Origin: JAAZNV01 sp049297375
GTDB lineage: Bacteria > Patescibacteriota > WWE3 > UBA101185 > UBA10185
Assembly (NCBI GenBank): GCA_049297375.1
Contig: JBAQUF010000034.1
Span: 1-10,015, forward strand
Reading direction: 5' to 3'
DNA length: 10,015 nt
A model generated the notes under the pieces. That model worked only from the letters and a program-made list of their open reading frames with translations. It was not told where the DNA came from and did not search any database. Shown in pieces: positions 1-6,537 of the stretch; the first letter of the stretch is position 1; each line of letters begins with the position of its first letter. A program made the position numbers and the translations under genes.

Positions 1-238
1 GCATTGGCTTGTCACCTACCATTTCAGCCACACCCGCATCAATAAACTTTCTTACAATAATCTGTTCCTCCGTGGAATTAGGTTTATAAGGGTCATTTAG
101 TGCGGGATGAAGAATAACAGTGTAAGAAATGGTATCCTCGTTTTTACCCCGTAACTCAATCTCTTTCCACATTTTACACAGTACAAACCAGTAGTAATAT
201 ACGATTCTTTCTTCGGTCTCCGGTATTTTCATATTCAT
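1..238 (-). CDS. Partial hypothetical protein, N-terminal part only
   Basis: An open frame on the minus strand begins at the ATG whose complement is 236-238, or two codons later at 230-232, and runs without a stop off the left edge, giving about 79 codons. The visible part starts MNMKIPETEERIVYYYWFVL and is mixed charged and aromatic, with no signal peptide, membrane segment or motif I recognise. Codon use looks like that of the neighbours. A TAAAAT (complement of 247-252) lies eight bases before the first ATG and could be a -10 box; there is no clear Shine-Dalgarno. It is divergent from the gene at 583 across a repeat-bearing gap. The family cannot be named from this fragment. That it is coding rests on the long open frame and gene-like composition. 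Confidence 0.6.
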   Translation of the reverse strand, partial: MNMKIPETEERIVYYYWFVLCKMWKEIELRGKNEDTISYTVILHPALNDPYKPNSTEEQIIVRKFIDAGVAEMVGDKPM

Positions 239-264
239 ATAAATCTATTTTATCGCAAAAACAG

Positions 265-317
265 GGAACCTAACAAAACCTAACATTTTGGAGAAACAAA
301 ATGTTGGCAAATGATGG
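265..317 (+). repeat. 53-bp direct repeat, copy 1, with internal hairpin
   Basis: By eye this copy aligns without gaps to 390-442 with 43 of 53 positions identical. Both copies begin GGAACCT, contain a short tandem (CCTAACAAAACCTAAC here) and end AAATGATGG. In this copy AACATTTTG (282-290) and CAAAATGTT (297-305) form a perfect 9-bp stem around GAGAAA, extendable by one G-T and one C-G pair. The lack of gaps suggests duplication followed by point mutation. Its role is unknown. Confidence 0.7.
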
Positions 318-389
318 CTTTTAAGAATTCATCAAAAAAACTAATTTGTGCTTGTACACCAATGAATACCCACCAAATGCACATGCAGA

Positions 390-442
390 GGAACCTGATA
401 AAACCTGATTTTTTGAGAAAACAAAATGGTGGTAAATGATGG
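390..442 (+). repeat. 53-bp direct repeat, copy 2
   Basis: This is the second copy of the repeat at 265-317, the same length and direction, starting 125 bases later. Three of the ten differences (T-T, T-G and A-G at stem positions) weaken the hairpin that is perfect in copy 1, so that stem is not conserved here. The repeat runs into a second GGTAAAT, which forms a small hairpin with ATTTAC at 453-458. Two copies alone do not make a CRISPR array, and the spacing is too long for one. Confidence 0.7.
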
Positions 443-582
443 TAAATATCGGATTTACGAATATGGCACAGTTTAGGTTTTAGGCTCGTAACTCAATTAA
501 AAACCCACTTTTTAGTCTAATTGGGTAATAAATACCATTTTTCGTAACACTATAAGCAGAAAAGATGTAAAATCTGGAAAGA

Positions 583-1050
583 ATGAAAAAAGATGAAGAT
601 AAAATAAGAAAAAGAATTGTAGCAGCATTGCGAGAATTTCTTTCAAGAAGCGGTGACAAAGAACAAGTAGTAAAAAACGTTCACGGGATTAGCGAGTACG
701 GAATTGACATTGAATTTTATATCAGAGATTTCACAGGCTATATTCATTGCTATGGAATGCAAGTAAAAGCCGGTAATTTATGTTGTGGGGCTAACCCAAA
801 CAAAGGTGTAAAAGAGATTATTGGACAATTAGCCATTGCGTCAGGTAAAAAATCAATTCGCCAATCGGACTCCGAATTGGATTTCAGTGGTTTTTATGTC
901 GTTGTGGAAGGAAATATTTCCGAGGATGCAATGAGATACATAAAAGCATCTTTTCACAACAACAAACCAATTTATTTCTTCTATGGAGAAGAATTGGAAA
1001 GTTTTTTGGTTAAAAACGAGCCTAAAAACTTAACAACGGAGCAACTATGA
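583..1050 (+). CDS. PD-(D/E)XK-like nuclease-fold protein, upstream partner of a two-gene module
   Basis: The 155-residue product has an Mrr/Holliday-resolvase-like core pattern. A helical N-terminus is followed by a strand with YGIDIEF (Asp42, Glu44), then the strand YGMQVKAG carrying Gln60-x-Lys62, a form of the (D/E/Q)-x-K motif. Next come a helix containing GQLAIA (81-86), a strand FYVVVEG (104-110) and a strand-loop-helix YFFYGEELESFL (131-142). That order fits a nuclease-fold domain, so metal-dependent DNA cleavage is possible; this is inferred from the motif pattern, not from a recognised family. The start at 583 has only a weak purine stretch (GGAAAG) upstream. The TGA stop overlaps the next gene's ATG as ATGA (1047-1050), so the two are surely co-translated and probably act together. 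No methyltransferase or helicase partner is visible. It could also be a catalytically dead DNA-binding subunit. Confidence 0.75.
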   Translation: MKKDEDKIRKRIVAALREFLSRSGDKEQVVKNVHGISEYGIDIEFYIRDFTGYIHCYGMQVKAGNLCCGANPNKGVKEIIGQLAIASGKKSIRQSDSELDFSGFYVVVEGNISEDAMRYIKASFHNNKPIYFFYGEELESFLVKNEPKNLTTEQL

Positions 1051-3215
1051 AAATACTGTTTAATTTCAAAGACGTTAAGAATAACCCTACCGAACAAGTG
1101 AAGGCTTTCATAAAACATATCCTAAATAACAAAGGAAATGTTGAAGTAATTTCACCAGAGAAACTTTTAGGCGAGGGTGCAGATTATTTTGTAACCGGTG
1201 AGGGTGTTCTCATTGAAGCTACATACCTTATGGATAGAGAGGAATTAGCCCGAAGTTCAAGATGGGCAATCACAGCCAATACATTGAGTAAACAAATTAA
1301 AAAGCACAGTAAGTTTGCTCTTATCAGGGGGCTATACTCTATTTCCACACCAGAAAGATTTGGTCTAAAAACATCCCAACTCAAAAACGCAGCATATCTT
1401 GAAACCAAGGTTGAGGATGCCGCAAGCACAATTATTGAAGCAATCATACAGGGCAAAAGTACAGTAATTGTATTTGGAAGCAAATTGGAACTAGAAAAAG
1501 TAAATGAAGCGGATAACGGTGTCTACTTTGCAACAATGGGAGAAGTCAAATCCATAAGCGTAGCTAATATTTTTCATGAGAACCTAAAAAATAAATTTGC
1601 GAGGGCAAATAAGCAACTCTCGTTCCCTAAAATAAATAATGAAAATGTAAGAAGGAGAATTCTCTTGATAGTTAACCAATATAAACTATTAACATTTGAT
1701 TGGGATATTTTTGACGGTATCAGCTATTCATTCACAGAACTTACAAAGGAGTACAAAAATATAGATGAAATATGGTTTCAAGTGGGTGACGATAAAACAG
1801 GGTACGACCACAAATTACTCTACGACAAATCATTATTTGAACAATTTGAAAGTATGAACTTCTTCAACATGAAGAAACAGGATTATGAGTTGTTTGCAAA
1901 ATGGTTTTCATCATTAGAGAAAATGGACGAAGAAAAAAAGGAAAACCTTATTAAGGCACTTGAAATCTTATTAAAAGACCGCTCTCCGGATGAAATTTTC
2001 CCGGACCCCGGCACAAGAATTGAAATGGTAAGGTATGGTCGATGGTTGGCAGAAAATAACAAGCATAACAAGGCTGATTGGCTCGTTAAACAATTTCTAA
2101 ATGACCCGGACCCAACAGACCCACCCACAAATGATAGCGAGGATGATGGAAATAAATTACATGAAAGCGTTAAAAATGCCACCAAACCGGATATGCACGC
2201 TATTTACACAGTCATGGGTCATTTAGCGTGGACTGTGCAAATGCTCACTCTGAAAAAAGACTTCCTGAAAAACGCCTATGAGTTCACACAGTCAGTCCTT
2301 AAAAAAACAAAAAACTTCTATATTGTGTACCAGTGGGTATTTCCATTGATTGAGATTTCAAATAGAAGATTTTGGTTAAAAGAAATTGATGAAAATTTGT
2401 ACAAGGATTTTAAGAAACTGTGTTTCAGTTTACTTGACTCTTATGCCAAATATCCAGACATTGCGGCTGGTTTAGTGCGTGTTTTCTACCATTTTAGGAA
2501 TTTGACAACAAACGAGGCAAAATTGGTACTAGAAAAACTTGAAAATGCGAGTGATTATGAGGCACTACTGATTTATTTCGCAATATACCGTGAAAGACAT
2601 TTTACAGAAGCTAAATACCCAAGCACGATTAGAAACTACAACGCAAAGTATGCAAAAGAAAAGTTGAATAAGATTATTTTGAGTGCAGACAAGAAATACA
2701 TGAATACTCGCTCTGGTATTGCTTGGAATATTTGGAAAATACTTTCTGAAAACGACACCGAGTTTACAATTTTAAGTCCACTGGTGGATAAATTTCTATC
2801 AACACCTTATGATAACCACCTTTTCCACCATATTGAACGAATAATTGAGGACAATGTTGATAAACACACAACCAAATGTATTGGTTGGTTTATAAAACTG
2901 TTGCAAGCGGTAGATACCTACCTAGCAGCTAATCCGGATGATGCTAGAAATGTTTGGTTGAGCACAGAAACCGGAGGTATGCTTGCCAAAATTGGAAAGA
3001 AGAACCCAGAAAAGTTAAGCGGTTTAATTAAAATTCTATACGGGATTTGGATGAAGGGAGCATATGTTGGAGGCATAGCAAGCGTGTTTGGTTCTTATAA
3101 ATCCGTGGAAGATGAAAGGCAACGGGCAGAAATAAAAAAAGTTTGTGAGGACCTGTACCTAAAAATGAAAGCTGTTAATCCAAAGCTTGAAGAAGTTATT
3201 TGGGAGGAAAAATAG
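1047..3215 (+). CDS. Large helical protein of unknown family, partner of the nuclease-like protein
   Basis: This 722-residue protein starts at the ATG of an ATGA overlap with the preceding gene. Residues 1 to about 100 look alpha/beta and may be a second nuclease-like domain: GADYFV (Asp46) followed by the strand GVLIEATYL (Glu57) resembles D...E-x, but the expected Lys is absent. Residues 138-190 add more strands and a helix KNKFARANKQLS. EIWFQVG (241-247) is another core strand. From about 270 to the end it is mostly amphipathic helices rich in Trp and Phe, suggesting HEAT/ARM-like or TPR-like repeats. An acidic Asp/Pro-rich linker (about 353-370) divides the helical part. I see no Walker A, helicase, TIR or membrane segment. 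The coupled order suggests a sensor or scaffold for the small nuclease-like protein. I do not recognise the family, and the function is unknown. Confidence 0.8.
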   Translation: MKILFNFKDVKNNPTEQVKAFIKHILNNKGNVEVISPEKLLGEGADYFVTGEGVLIEATYLMDREELARSSRWAITANTLSKQIKKHSKFALIRGLYSISTPERFGLKTSQLKNAAYLETKVEDAASTIIEAIIQGKSTVIVFGSKLELEKVNEADNGVYFATMGEVKSISVANIFHENLKNKFARANKQLSFPKINNENVRRRILLIVNQYKLLTFDWDIFDGISYSFTELTKEYKNIDEIWFQVGDDKTGYDHKLLYDKSLFEQFESMNFFNMKKQDYELFAKWFSSLEKMDEEKKENLIKALEILLKDRSPDEIFPDPGTRIEMVRYGRWLAENNKHNKADWLVKQFLNDPDPTDPPTNDSEDDGNKLHESVKNATKPDMHAIYTVMGHLAWTVQMLTLKKDFLKNAYEFTQSVLKKTKNFYIVYQWVFPLIEISNRRFWLKEIDENLYKDFKKLCFSLLDSYAKYPDIAAGLVRVFYHFRNLTTNEAKLVLEKLENASDYEALLIYFAIYRERHFTEAKYPSTIRNYNAKYAKEKLNKIILSADKKYMNTRSGIAWNIWKILSENDTEFTILSPLVDKFLSTPYDNHLFHHIERIIEDNVDKHTTKCIGWFIKLLQAVDTYLAANPDDARNVWLSTETGGMLAKIGKKNPEKLSGLIKILYGIWMKGAYVGGIASVFGSYKSVEDERQRAEIKKVCEDLYLKMKAVNPKLEEVIWEEK

Positions 3216-3228
3216 TTAATAAATTGCG

Positions 3229-3237
3229 TGTTAAACT
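3229..3237 (+). promoter_or_regulatory. Candidate extended -10 of the DUF523 gene
   Basis: TG-T-TAAACT ends exactly six bases before the ATG at 3244, the same geometry as before 4251, 6256 and 9135. No -35 or Shine-Dalgarno is seen. The hexamer matches TATAAT at only four of six positions, so read-through from the gene ending at 3215 is an alternative. Confidence 0.4.
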
Positions 3238-3243
3238 AAATCT

Positions 3244-3720
3244 ATGCCAAAAATTTTCATTAGTACATGTTTATTAAATATTAAAACTCAATGGGATGGG
3301 GATTGTAAAAACTACCCTGAATTACGAGAATTAGTGAAACAAGGAAAAGCTATATTCGCATGTCCTGAACAACTAGGTGGATTACCAACTCCAAGATATC
3401 CTTGTGAGATTGAACATACTAAAACCGCCAAGAACGTATTAACTGGCACAGGAAAGGTCATGTCAAAAGAAGGTATTGATACCACAAAGGAGTTTGTTCA
3501 AGGGGCTAAATATGTGCTTGGTATTTGTAAGGACTTCGGAATTGAATATGCCATCCTAAAAGCTAAAAGTCCCTCCTGTGGTGCTCAACAAACTTATGAC
3601 GGTACATTTACCGGTGTAAAAATTCCCGGAAAAGGTATTCTTGCTGAATTATTAGAACAAAACGGAATTAAGGTTTATGACGAAACCAATTTTCCTAAAT
3701 CATTACTTGAACTAGCCTAA
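3244..3720 (+). CDS. DUF523 family protein
   Basis: The 158-residue protein is recognised as DUF523 (YbbK-like) from its conserved blocks: an N-terminal strand with SCLL-like STCLLN (7-12), CPEQLGGLPTPR (40-51) and the Cys-containing LKAKSPSCG block (104-112). Conserved cysteines (Cys9, Cys40, Cys111) suggest metal or thiol chemistry, but the family has no settled biochemical role that I can assign. Length is normal for the family. It begins 28 bases after the large helical gene and has a possible leaderless extended -10 six bases before its ATG. Its last nine bases (3712-3720) overlap the 3' end of the convergent glycosylase gene. It is cytoplasmic by composition. A link to the upstream module is not indicated beyond proximity. 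Confidence 0.9.
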   Translation: MPKIFISTCLLNIKTQWDGDCKNYPELRELVKQGKAIFACPEQLGGLPTPRYPCEIEHTKTAKNVLTGTGKVMSKEGIDTTKEFVQGAKYVLGICKDFGIEYAILKAKSPSCGAQQTYDGTFTGVKIPGKGILAELLEQNGIKVYDETNFPKSLLELA

Positions 3721-4236
3721 TATAGTTTTAGGAAAAACTTCTGCATACTTTCTAATCTTTTCTTCTTTGGTAATTGAGGCATAACGGGGAGATGGCGAAG
3801 GTAGTGTTATGAGTTCAACTCCGGGAAACTGGTCCACCAAATGCTTGAAATGTTTTTTGTAATGGGTTTCTACAAATCTGCTGGTAAAAAATACTTTTTC
3901 AATTGAATTTTTTTTCATAACCGCTTCAATAGCCGGGATATTATATTCAAAATTTGTAAGTCTAACGTCCAAACTGCTGTTACCTAGCCTCTCACATCTT
4001 AAAATAATGTCGGCAACTGCAATGGATATTTTAGTAAAAAGTTTCTGCTGTGCGGTTTTATCTTTTAACTCAACACCATAGATGCTTTCTAGTATCCGCC
4101 AAAATTGATTCCTACCGTTGGAGTAATACCAGTTATAGTCCCACCCTTCCTTACCGTCTTTTGCAGCAAAGCTACCAAGAACAAAGTACTTGGCTTTTGG
4201 TGGGCAGAACACACTAAAAGGGTTGGTCTCAATCAT
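3712..4236 (-). CDS. Uracil-DNA glycosylase superfamily protein, hypoxanthine-DNA-glycosylase-like
   Basis: The 174-residue product shows the two ends expected of a single-domain UDG-superfamily enzyme, which removes deaminated bases (uracil or hypoxanthine) at the start of base excision repair. Near the N-terminus YFVLGSF (17-23) is the first strand, and YYSNGRNQFW (37-46) matches the YY..PRN.FW signature of the hypoxanthine-DNA glycosylase branch, with Asn43 in the likely catalytic position. Near the C-terminus LPSPSPR (145-151) is the DNA-intercalation loop. The usual G.(S)L stretch between strand 1 and YY is replaced by a Lys/Gly/Trp-rich segment, so the substrate may differ. It is divergent from the SDR gene by 14 bases and convergent with DUF523, sharing nine bases with it. 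The exact substrate is not decidable here. Confidence 0.85.
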   Translation of the reverse strand: MIETNPFSVFCPPKAKYFVLGSFAAKDGKEGWDYNWYYSNGRNQFWRILESIYGVELKDKTAQQKLFTKISIAVADIILRCERLGNSSLDVRLTNFEYNIPAIEAVMKKNSIEKVFFTSRFVETHYKKHFKHLVDQFPGVELITLPSPSPRYASITKEEKIRKYAEVFPKTILG

Positions 4237-4244
4237 GTTATTAT
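4236..4244 (+). promoter_or_regulatory. Extended -10 for the SDR gene, in a 14-base divergent gap
   Basis: TG-T-TATTAT ends six bases before the ATG at 4251, which predicts a leaderless transcript. It overlaps the glycosylase start codon and the opposing -10 candidate. No good -35 lies 16-18 bases upstream. Confidence 0.5.
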
Positions 4245-4248
4245 TATG
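4243..4248 (-). promoter_or_regulatory. Candidate -10 for the glycosylase gene
   Basis: Read on the minus strand this is CATAAT, five of six matches to TATAAT, ending exactly six bases before the glycosylase ATG at 4236. The two preceding bases are TA, not TG, so the extended element is imperfect. It shares two bases with the plus-strand -10 at 4239-4244. Confidence 0.45.
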
Positions 4249-4250
4249 CT

Positions 4251-4988
4251 ATGAAACTCCAAAACAAGGTAGCATTAATAACAGGTTCAAGTAGAGGAAT
4301 TGGCAAAGCTATTGCATTAGAGTTCGCCAAAGAAGGAGCAAAGGTTGTTGTGAACTACAATAAATCCCAAAAAGAAGCAGATAAAATAGTTAGTGAAATA
4401 GAAAACCTTGGTTCGGAGGCTATTGCACTAAAAGCTGACGTATCAAACGAAAATGATATCAAACAAATGGTAGAGCAAACAGTTAAGAAATTTGGAAAGA
4501 TAGATATTTTAGTTAATAATGCTGGTATCGTTTTTGACATTCCCTTCATGGAAAAAACCGTAGAACAATGGAGAAAAACATTAGATACAAATTTGATAGG
4601 CGTATTTCTCTGCTGTAAGTATGCAATTCCACATATACCGGAAGGCGGCAGAATAATAAATATTTCATCTACAAACGGCTTGGGAACTGTCAGTACGGAT
4701 TCAATGGATTATGATGCTTCAAAAGCAGGTGTTATCGCAATTACTAAAAGTCTTGCCAAAGAACTTGCTCCAAAAATACTAGTGAACTCTATTGCTCCCG
4801 GATGGGTTGATACAGATATAAACAAGTATCTTCCGGAAGACTACGTTAAGAGTGAGATGGCACAAATTGGGGTAAAAAGGTTCGGCAAGCCAGAAGAAAT
4901 TGCCAAAATGGCTGTATTTCTAGCCTCTGACGATTCTAGCTATGTTGCTGGTACAACTATCGTAGTTGATGGCGGGATGGTGTATTAA
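4251..4988 (+). CDS. Short-chain dehydrogenase/reductase, FabG-like
   Basis: This is a 245-residue classical SDR, a cytosolic NAD(P)H-dependent oxidoreductase. The cofactor motif TGSSRGIG spans 11-18 and NNAG is at 89-92. The catalytic set is Asn114, Ser140 (in INISS), Tyr154 and Lys158 (YDASK). IAPGWVDTDI (181-190) and the C-terminal SSYVAGTTIVVDGG block are typical of FabG-type proteins. Length is standard. By similarity alone it could be 3-oxoacyl-ACP reductase, but no other fatty-acid gene is nearby. The alginate-lyase-family gene starts 29 bases after its stop on the same strand. SDRs are known to reduce the alginate monomer product DEH to 2-keto-3-deoxygluconate, so a uronate reductase role is a reasonable inference. 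The start is supported by the immediate Rossmann strand and an extended -10 six bases upstream. Confidence 0.93.
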   Translation: MKLQNKVALITGSSRGIGKAIALEFAKEGAKVVVNYNKSQKEADKIVSEIENLGSEAIALKADVSNENDIKQMVEQTVKKFGKIDILVNNAGIVFDIPFMEKTVEQWRKTLDTNLIGVFLCCKYAIPHIPEGGRIINISSTNGLGTVSTDSMDYDASKAGVIAITKSLAKELAPKILVNSIAPGWVDTDINKYLPEDYVKSEMAQIGVKRFGKPEEIAKMAVFLASDDSSYVAGTTIVVDGGMVY

Positions 4989-5017
4989 CTTACAAACAGC
5001 CAGTAATTGGTTACATT

Positions 5018-6115
5018 ATGTACGAAAAAATGGGAACAAATGAAACTATTAAAACAATCGCAGATGAAATACTAAACGAGCCTGTTGTGGCAATTACCAG
5101 CAGAACATTTGAAACCCCCTCACATGACCCACATGACTATGTATCAAGGGCTCCTTATTGGTATGTAGAAGCGGATGGAACAGTTGTCCGCAAAGATGGT
5201 CAGATTAACCCAGAATCCAAATTAAACTCGGACAAGGATACTATGTTAAGAGCACGCAACAATGTTATGTTTCTCACTGTTGCAGCCCTAGAAACACAAG
5301 CAACAGGCGATAACCCAAGTGCGGCAGCTTATGCAGAATATGTTGAAAGAACCCTCAAAACTTGGTTTGTGGACGAAGCAACAAGGATGAATCCTAACCT
5401 AGAATATGCTCAAATGAAACCCAAAGAAACGACTGGGAACTTTTACGGCATTATAGAAGGGGATGCTTTGATGCGTTTTGTAGAAGTAACAGTTGCTTTG
5501 GAGAACAAAGGGCTCTTGAAAGACCCAGAAACTGCAACCGGTGTCAAAGATTGGTTTGAAAAGTATCTAAACTGGCTTGAAAACAGTGATAAGGGAAAAC
5601 GGGAAAAGGTGATGGCTAATAACCATTCTACTTTCTACGCAGCCCAAGTTGCCCAAGTTGCTGACTTTGTTGGAGACCGAGAAGCTGTTGTCGGTGCACT
5701 TGAATACGCCAAAGCACTCATAGATAGACAGGTTGCCGAGGATGGTTCTATGCCGGAGGAACTCAAACGGCATGAAGGTGGGGTAGGATACGACTACCAA
5801 TTATTCAATCTATACGGATTTATTAAGTTAGCGGAAATCAGCGAAAAATATGGAGCGGACTTGGACTTGTGGCATTATAAATCAAGCAAAGGTGTGGGTT
5901 TGGAGGATGCCTTTGAATACTTCGTAAAAAAGGAATTGCCAAAAGCCGGAGAGCATCCTTTCAAGATGGATAGAACAGGGGAATTATACTTAACGTTTAG
6001 AGCAGCAGCAAAAGCCTACAACAACGAAGGTTACTATGATTTACCTGCAAAATATTTCACCAACGAATTAGCTGACAGATTAACTTCCTCTGACACCGAA
6101 GTCTGGATGCACTAA
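5018..6115 (+). CDS. Alginate lyase family protein (PL5-like alpha-toroid)
   Basis: The 365-residue protein carries the conserved blocks of the PF05426 alginate-lyase family: DYVSRAPYW (40-48), RKDG (58-61), WFVDEATRMNPNLEYAQ (116-132), GIIEGDAL, NNHSTFY (201-207) and GSMPEELKR (243-251). Mapping onto lyase A1-III suggests Asn202, His203, Arg251 and Tyr258 as the catalytic group; the His-to-Arg and Arg-to-Tyr spacings are close to that enzyme. The reaction would be beta-elimination of a 1,4-linked uronate polymer or oligomer, giving an unsaturated end. There is no signal peptide, whereas characterised PL5 enzymes are exported, so it may act on short chains inside the cell. It probably shares the SDR transcript. 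The first ATG at 5018 lacks a Shine-Dalgarno; Met5 (5030) is an alternative start. The true substrate could be another uronate. Confidence 0.9.
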   Translation: MYEKMGTNETIKTIADEILNEPVVAITSRTFETPSHDPHDYVSRAPYWYVEADGTVVRKDGQINPESKLNSDKDTMLRARNNVMFLTVAALETQATGDNPSAAAYAEYVERTLKTWFVDEATRMNPNLEYAQMKPKETTGNFYGIIEGDALMRFVEVTVALENKGLLKDPETATGVKDWFEKYLNWLENSDKGKREKVMANNHSTFYAAQVAQVADFVGDREAVVGALEYAKALIDRQVAEDGSMPEELKRHEGGVGYDYQLFNLYGFIKLAEISEKYGADLDLWHYKSSKGVGLEDAFEYFVKKELPKAGEHPFKMDRTGELYLTFRAAAKAYNNEGYYDLPAKYFTNELADRLTSSDTEVWMH

Positions 6116-6120
6116 AACCC

Positions 6121-6200
6121 AAAGGACTGTAATTTAACAGGTAACTCCGACAAAACAGGTCCTGACTTCTTCCAGAGCGGGGAGCCAACTTGCTCTCGCT
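6121..6200 (+). other. Two-hairpin structured intergenic segment
   Basis: Downstream of the lyase gene, AGGACTGT (6123-6130) pairs with ACA (6155-6157) and GTCCT (6159-6163), with one bulged G. Then AGCG plus GGAGC (6176-6179 and 6181-6185) pairs with GCTCT and CGCT (6192-6200) around CAACTT, with one bulged G and one G-T pair. The segment is clearly GC-richer than its surroundings. No T-run follows on either strand, so it is not a standard intrinsic terminator. It may stabilise the lyase mRNA 3' end or be a small RNA; neither is proved. Confidence 0.4.
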
Positions 6201-6240
6201 ATAAGCACAAAAACACGGTCTAACACCAAACATAATATAT

Positions 6241-6249
6241 TGATATAAT
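6241..6249 (+). promoter_or_regulatory. Extended -10 of the toxin-antitoxin pair, leaderless
   Basis: TG-A-TATAAT is a perfect extended -10, ending six bases before the antitoxin ATG at 6256. Transcription should therefore start at or next to the A of ATG. CTAACA (6220-6225), four of six matches to TTGACA, is a possible -35 with an 18-base spacer. No Shine-Dalgarno is present. Confidence 0.75.
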
Positions 6250-6255
6250 TGCACC

Positions 6256-6537
6256 ATGAAAAGGACATTACCAAAAGATTTTAGTAAATACTTTTGGGAT
6301 ATAAATGCTAACAAATTATCTGTGGATGAGAATTACTCTTTCATAATAGAAAGGCTTCTGGAACTTGGGGATCTTGATGAACTAGCATGGGTAAATAATA
6401 ATTACAGTAAAGAAAAGATAGCAGAAACACTACATAAATCCCGAAGAATTAGTCCAAAAACTGGAAATTTCTTTTCCCTTTATTACAAAATTCCTAAAGA
6501 TTCACTACCGGCATGCACGAAGAAACGCTTTATATAG
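6256..6537 (+). CDS. DUF6922-like antitoxin, partner of an AbiEii-type toxin
   Basis: This 93-residue protein has the block order of the DUF6922 family often found before AbiEii-like genes. FWDIN (13-17) near the start is followed by a helix YSFIIERLLELGDLDELAWV (27-46), then YSKEKIAETLHKSRRISPKTGNFF-type sequence in which SRRISPKT (62-69) is the most characteristic part. It is small, soluble and charged. In such pairs the first gene is taken as the antitoxin and often as an autorepressor; here that is inferred from gene order and family. Its end overlaps the toxin start by 25 bases, so production of the two is coupled. The start is fixed by the extended -10 placed six bases upstream. There is no clear helix-turn-helix, and how it neutralises the toxin is unknown. 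Confidence 0.8.
   Translation: MKRTLPKDFSKYFWDINANKLSVDENYSFIIERLLELGDLDELAWVNNNYSKEKIAETLHKSRRISPKTGNFFSLYYKIPKDSLPACTKKRFI

Larger units (their letters stand above)
239..582. other. Repeat-bearing intergenic region
   Basis: This is the longest gap in the window and no convincing open frame fills it. It holds two diverged 53-base direct repeats (265-317 and 390-442) and a perfect 9-bp hairpin inside the first (282-290 with 297-305, loop GAGAAA). A 6-bp hairpin GTAAAT/ATTTAC lies at 442-447 and 453-458. A roughly inverted echo of the CCTAAC-rich part of the repeat is at 471-484. The promoter of the gene at 583 should lie at the right end: TAAAAT (568-573) and TATAAG (551-556) are candidate -10 boxes, but neither has a good -35. 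Confidence 0.7.

Noticed and set aside
265..442. CRISPR array or telomere-like repeat
   Set aside because: There are only two imperfect copies 125 bases apart; the CCTAAC tandem is two units long.
1184..1483. Minus-strand open frame inside the 722-residue gene (likewise 1883-2185)
   Set aside because: It is fully inside a real gene and has a Ser/Leu-rich shadow composition with no start signal.
583..3215. Classical type I, II or III restriction-modification system
   Set aside because: No methyltransferase motifs (DPPY, NPPY, PCQ), helicase motifs or specificity subunit are visible.
6176..6205. Intrinsic terminator for the lyase gene
   Set aside because: The hairpin is not followed by a T-run on either strand.
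6121..6205. tRNA gene in the GC-richer segment
   Set aside because: No T-loop GTTCRA motif, no acceptor stem pairing and no cloverleaf.
6057..6314. Minus-strand open frame across the lyase end and antitoxin start
   Set aside because: It covers two convincing gene ends and a promoter, and its protein has no recognisable feature.
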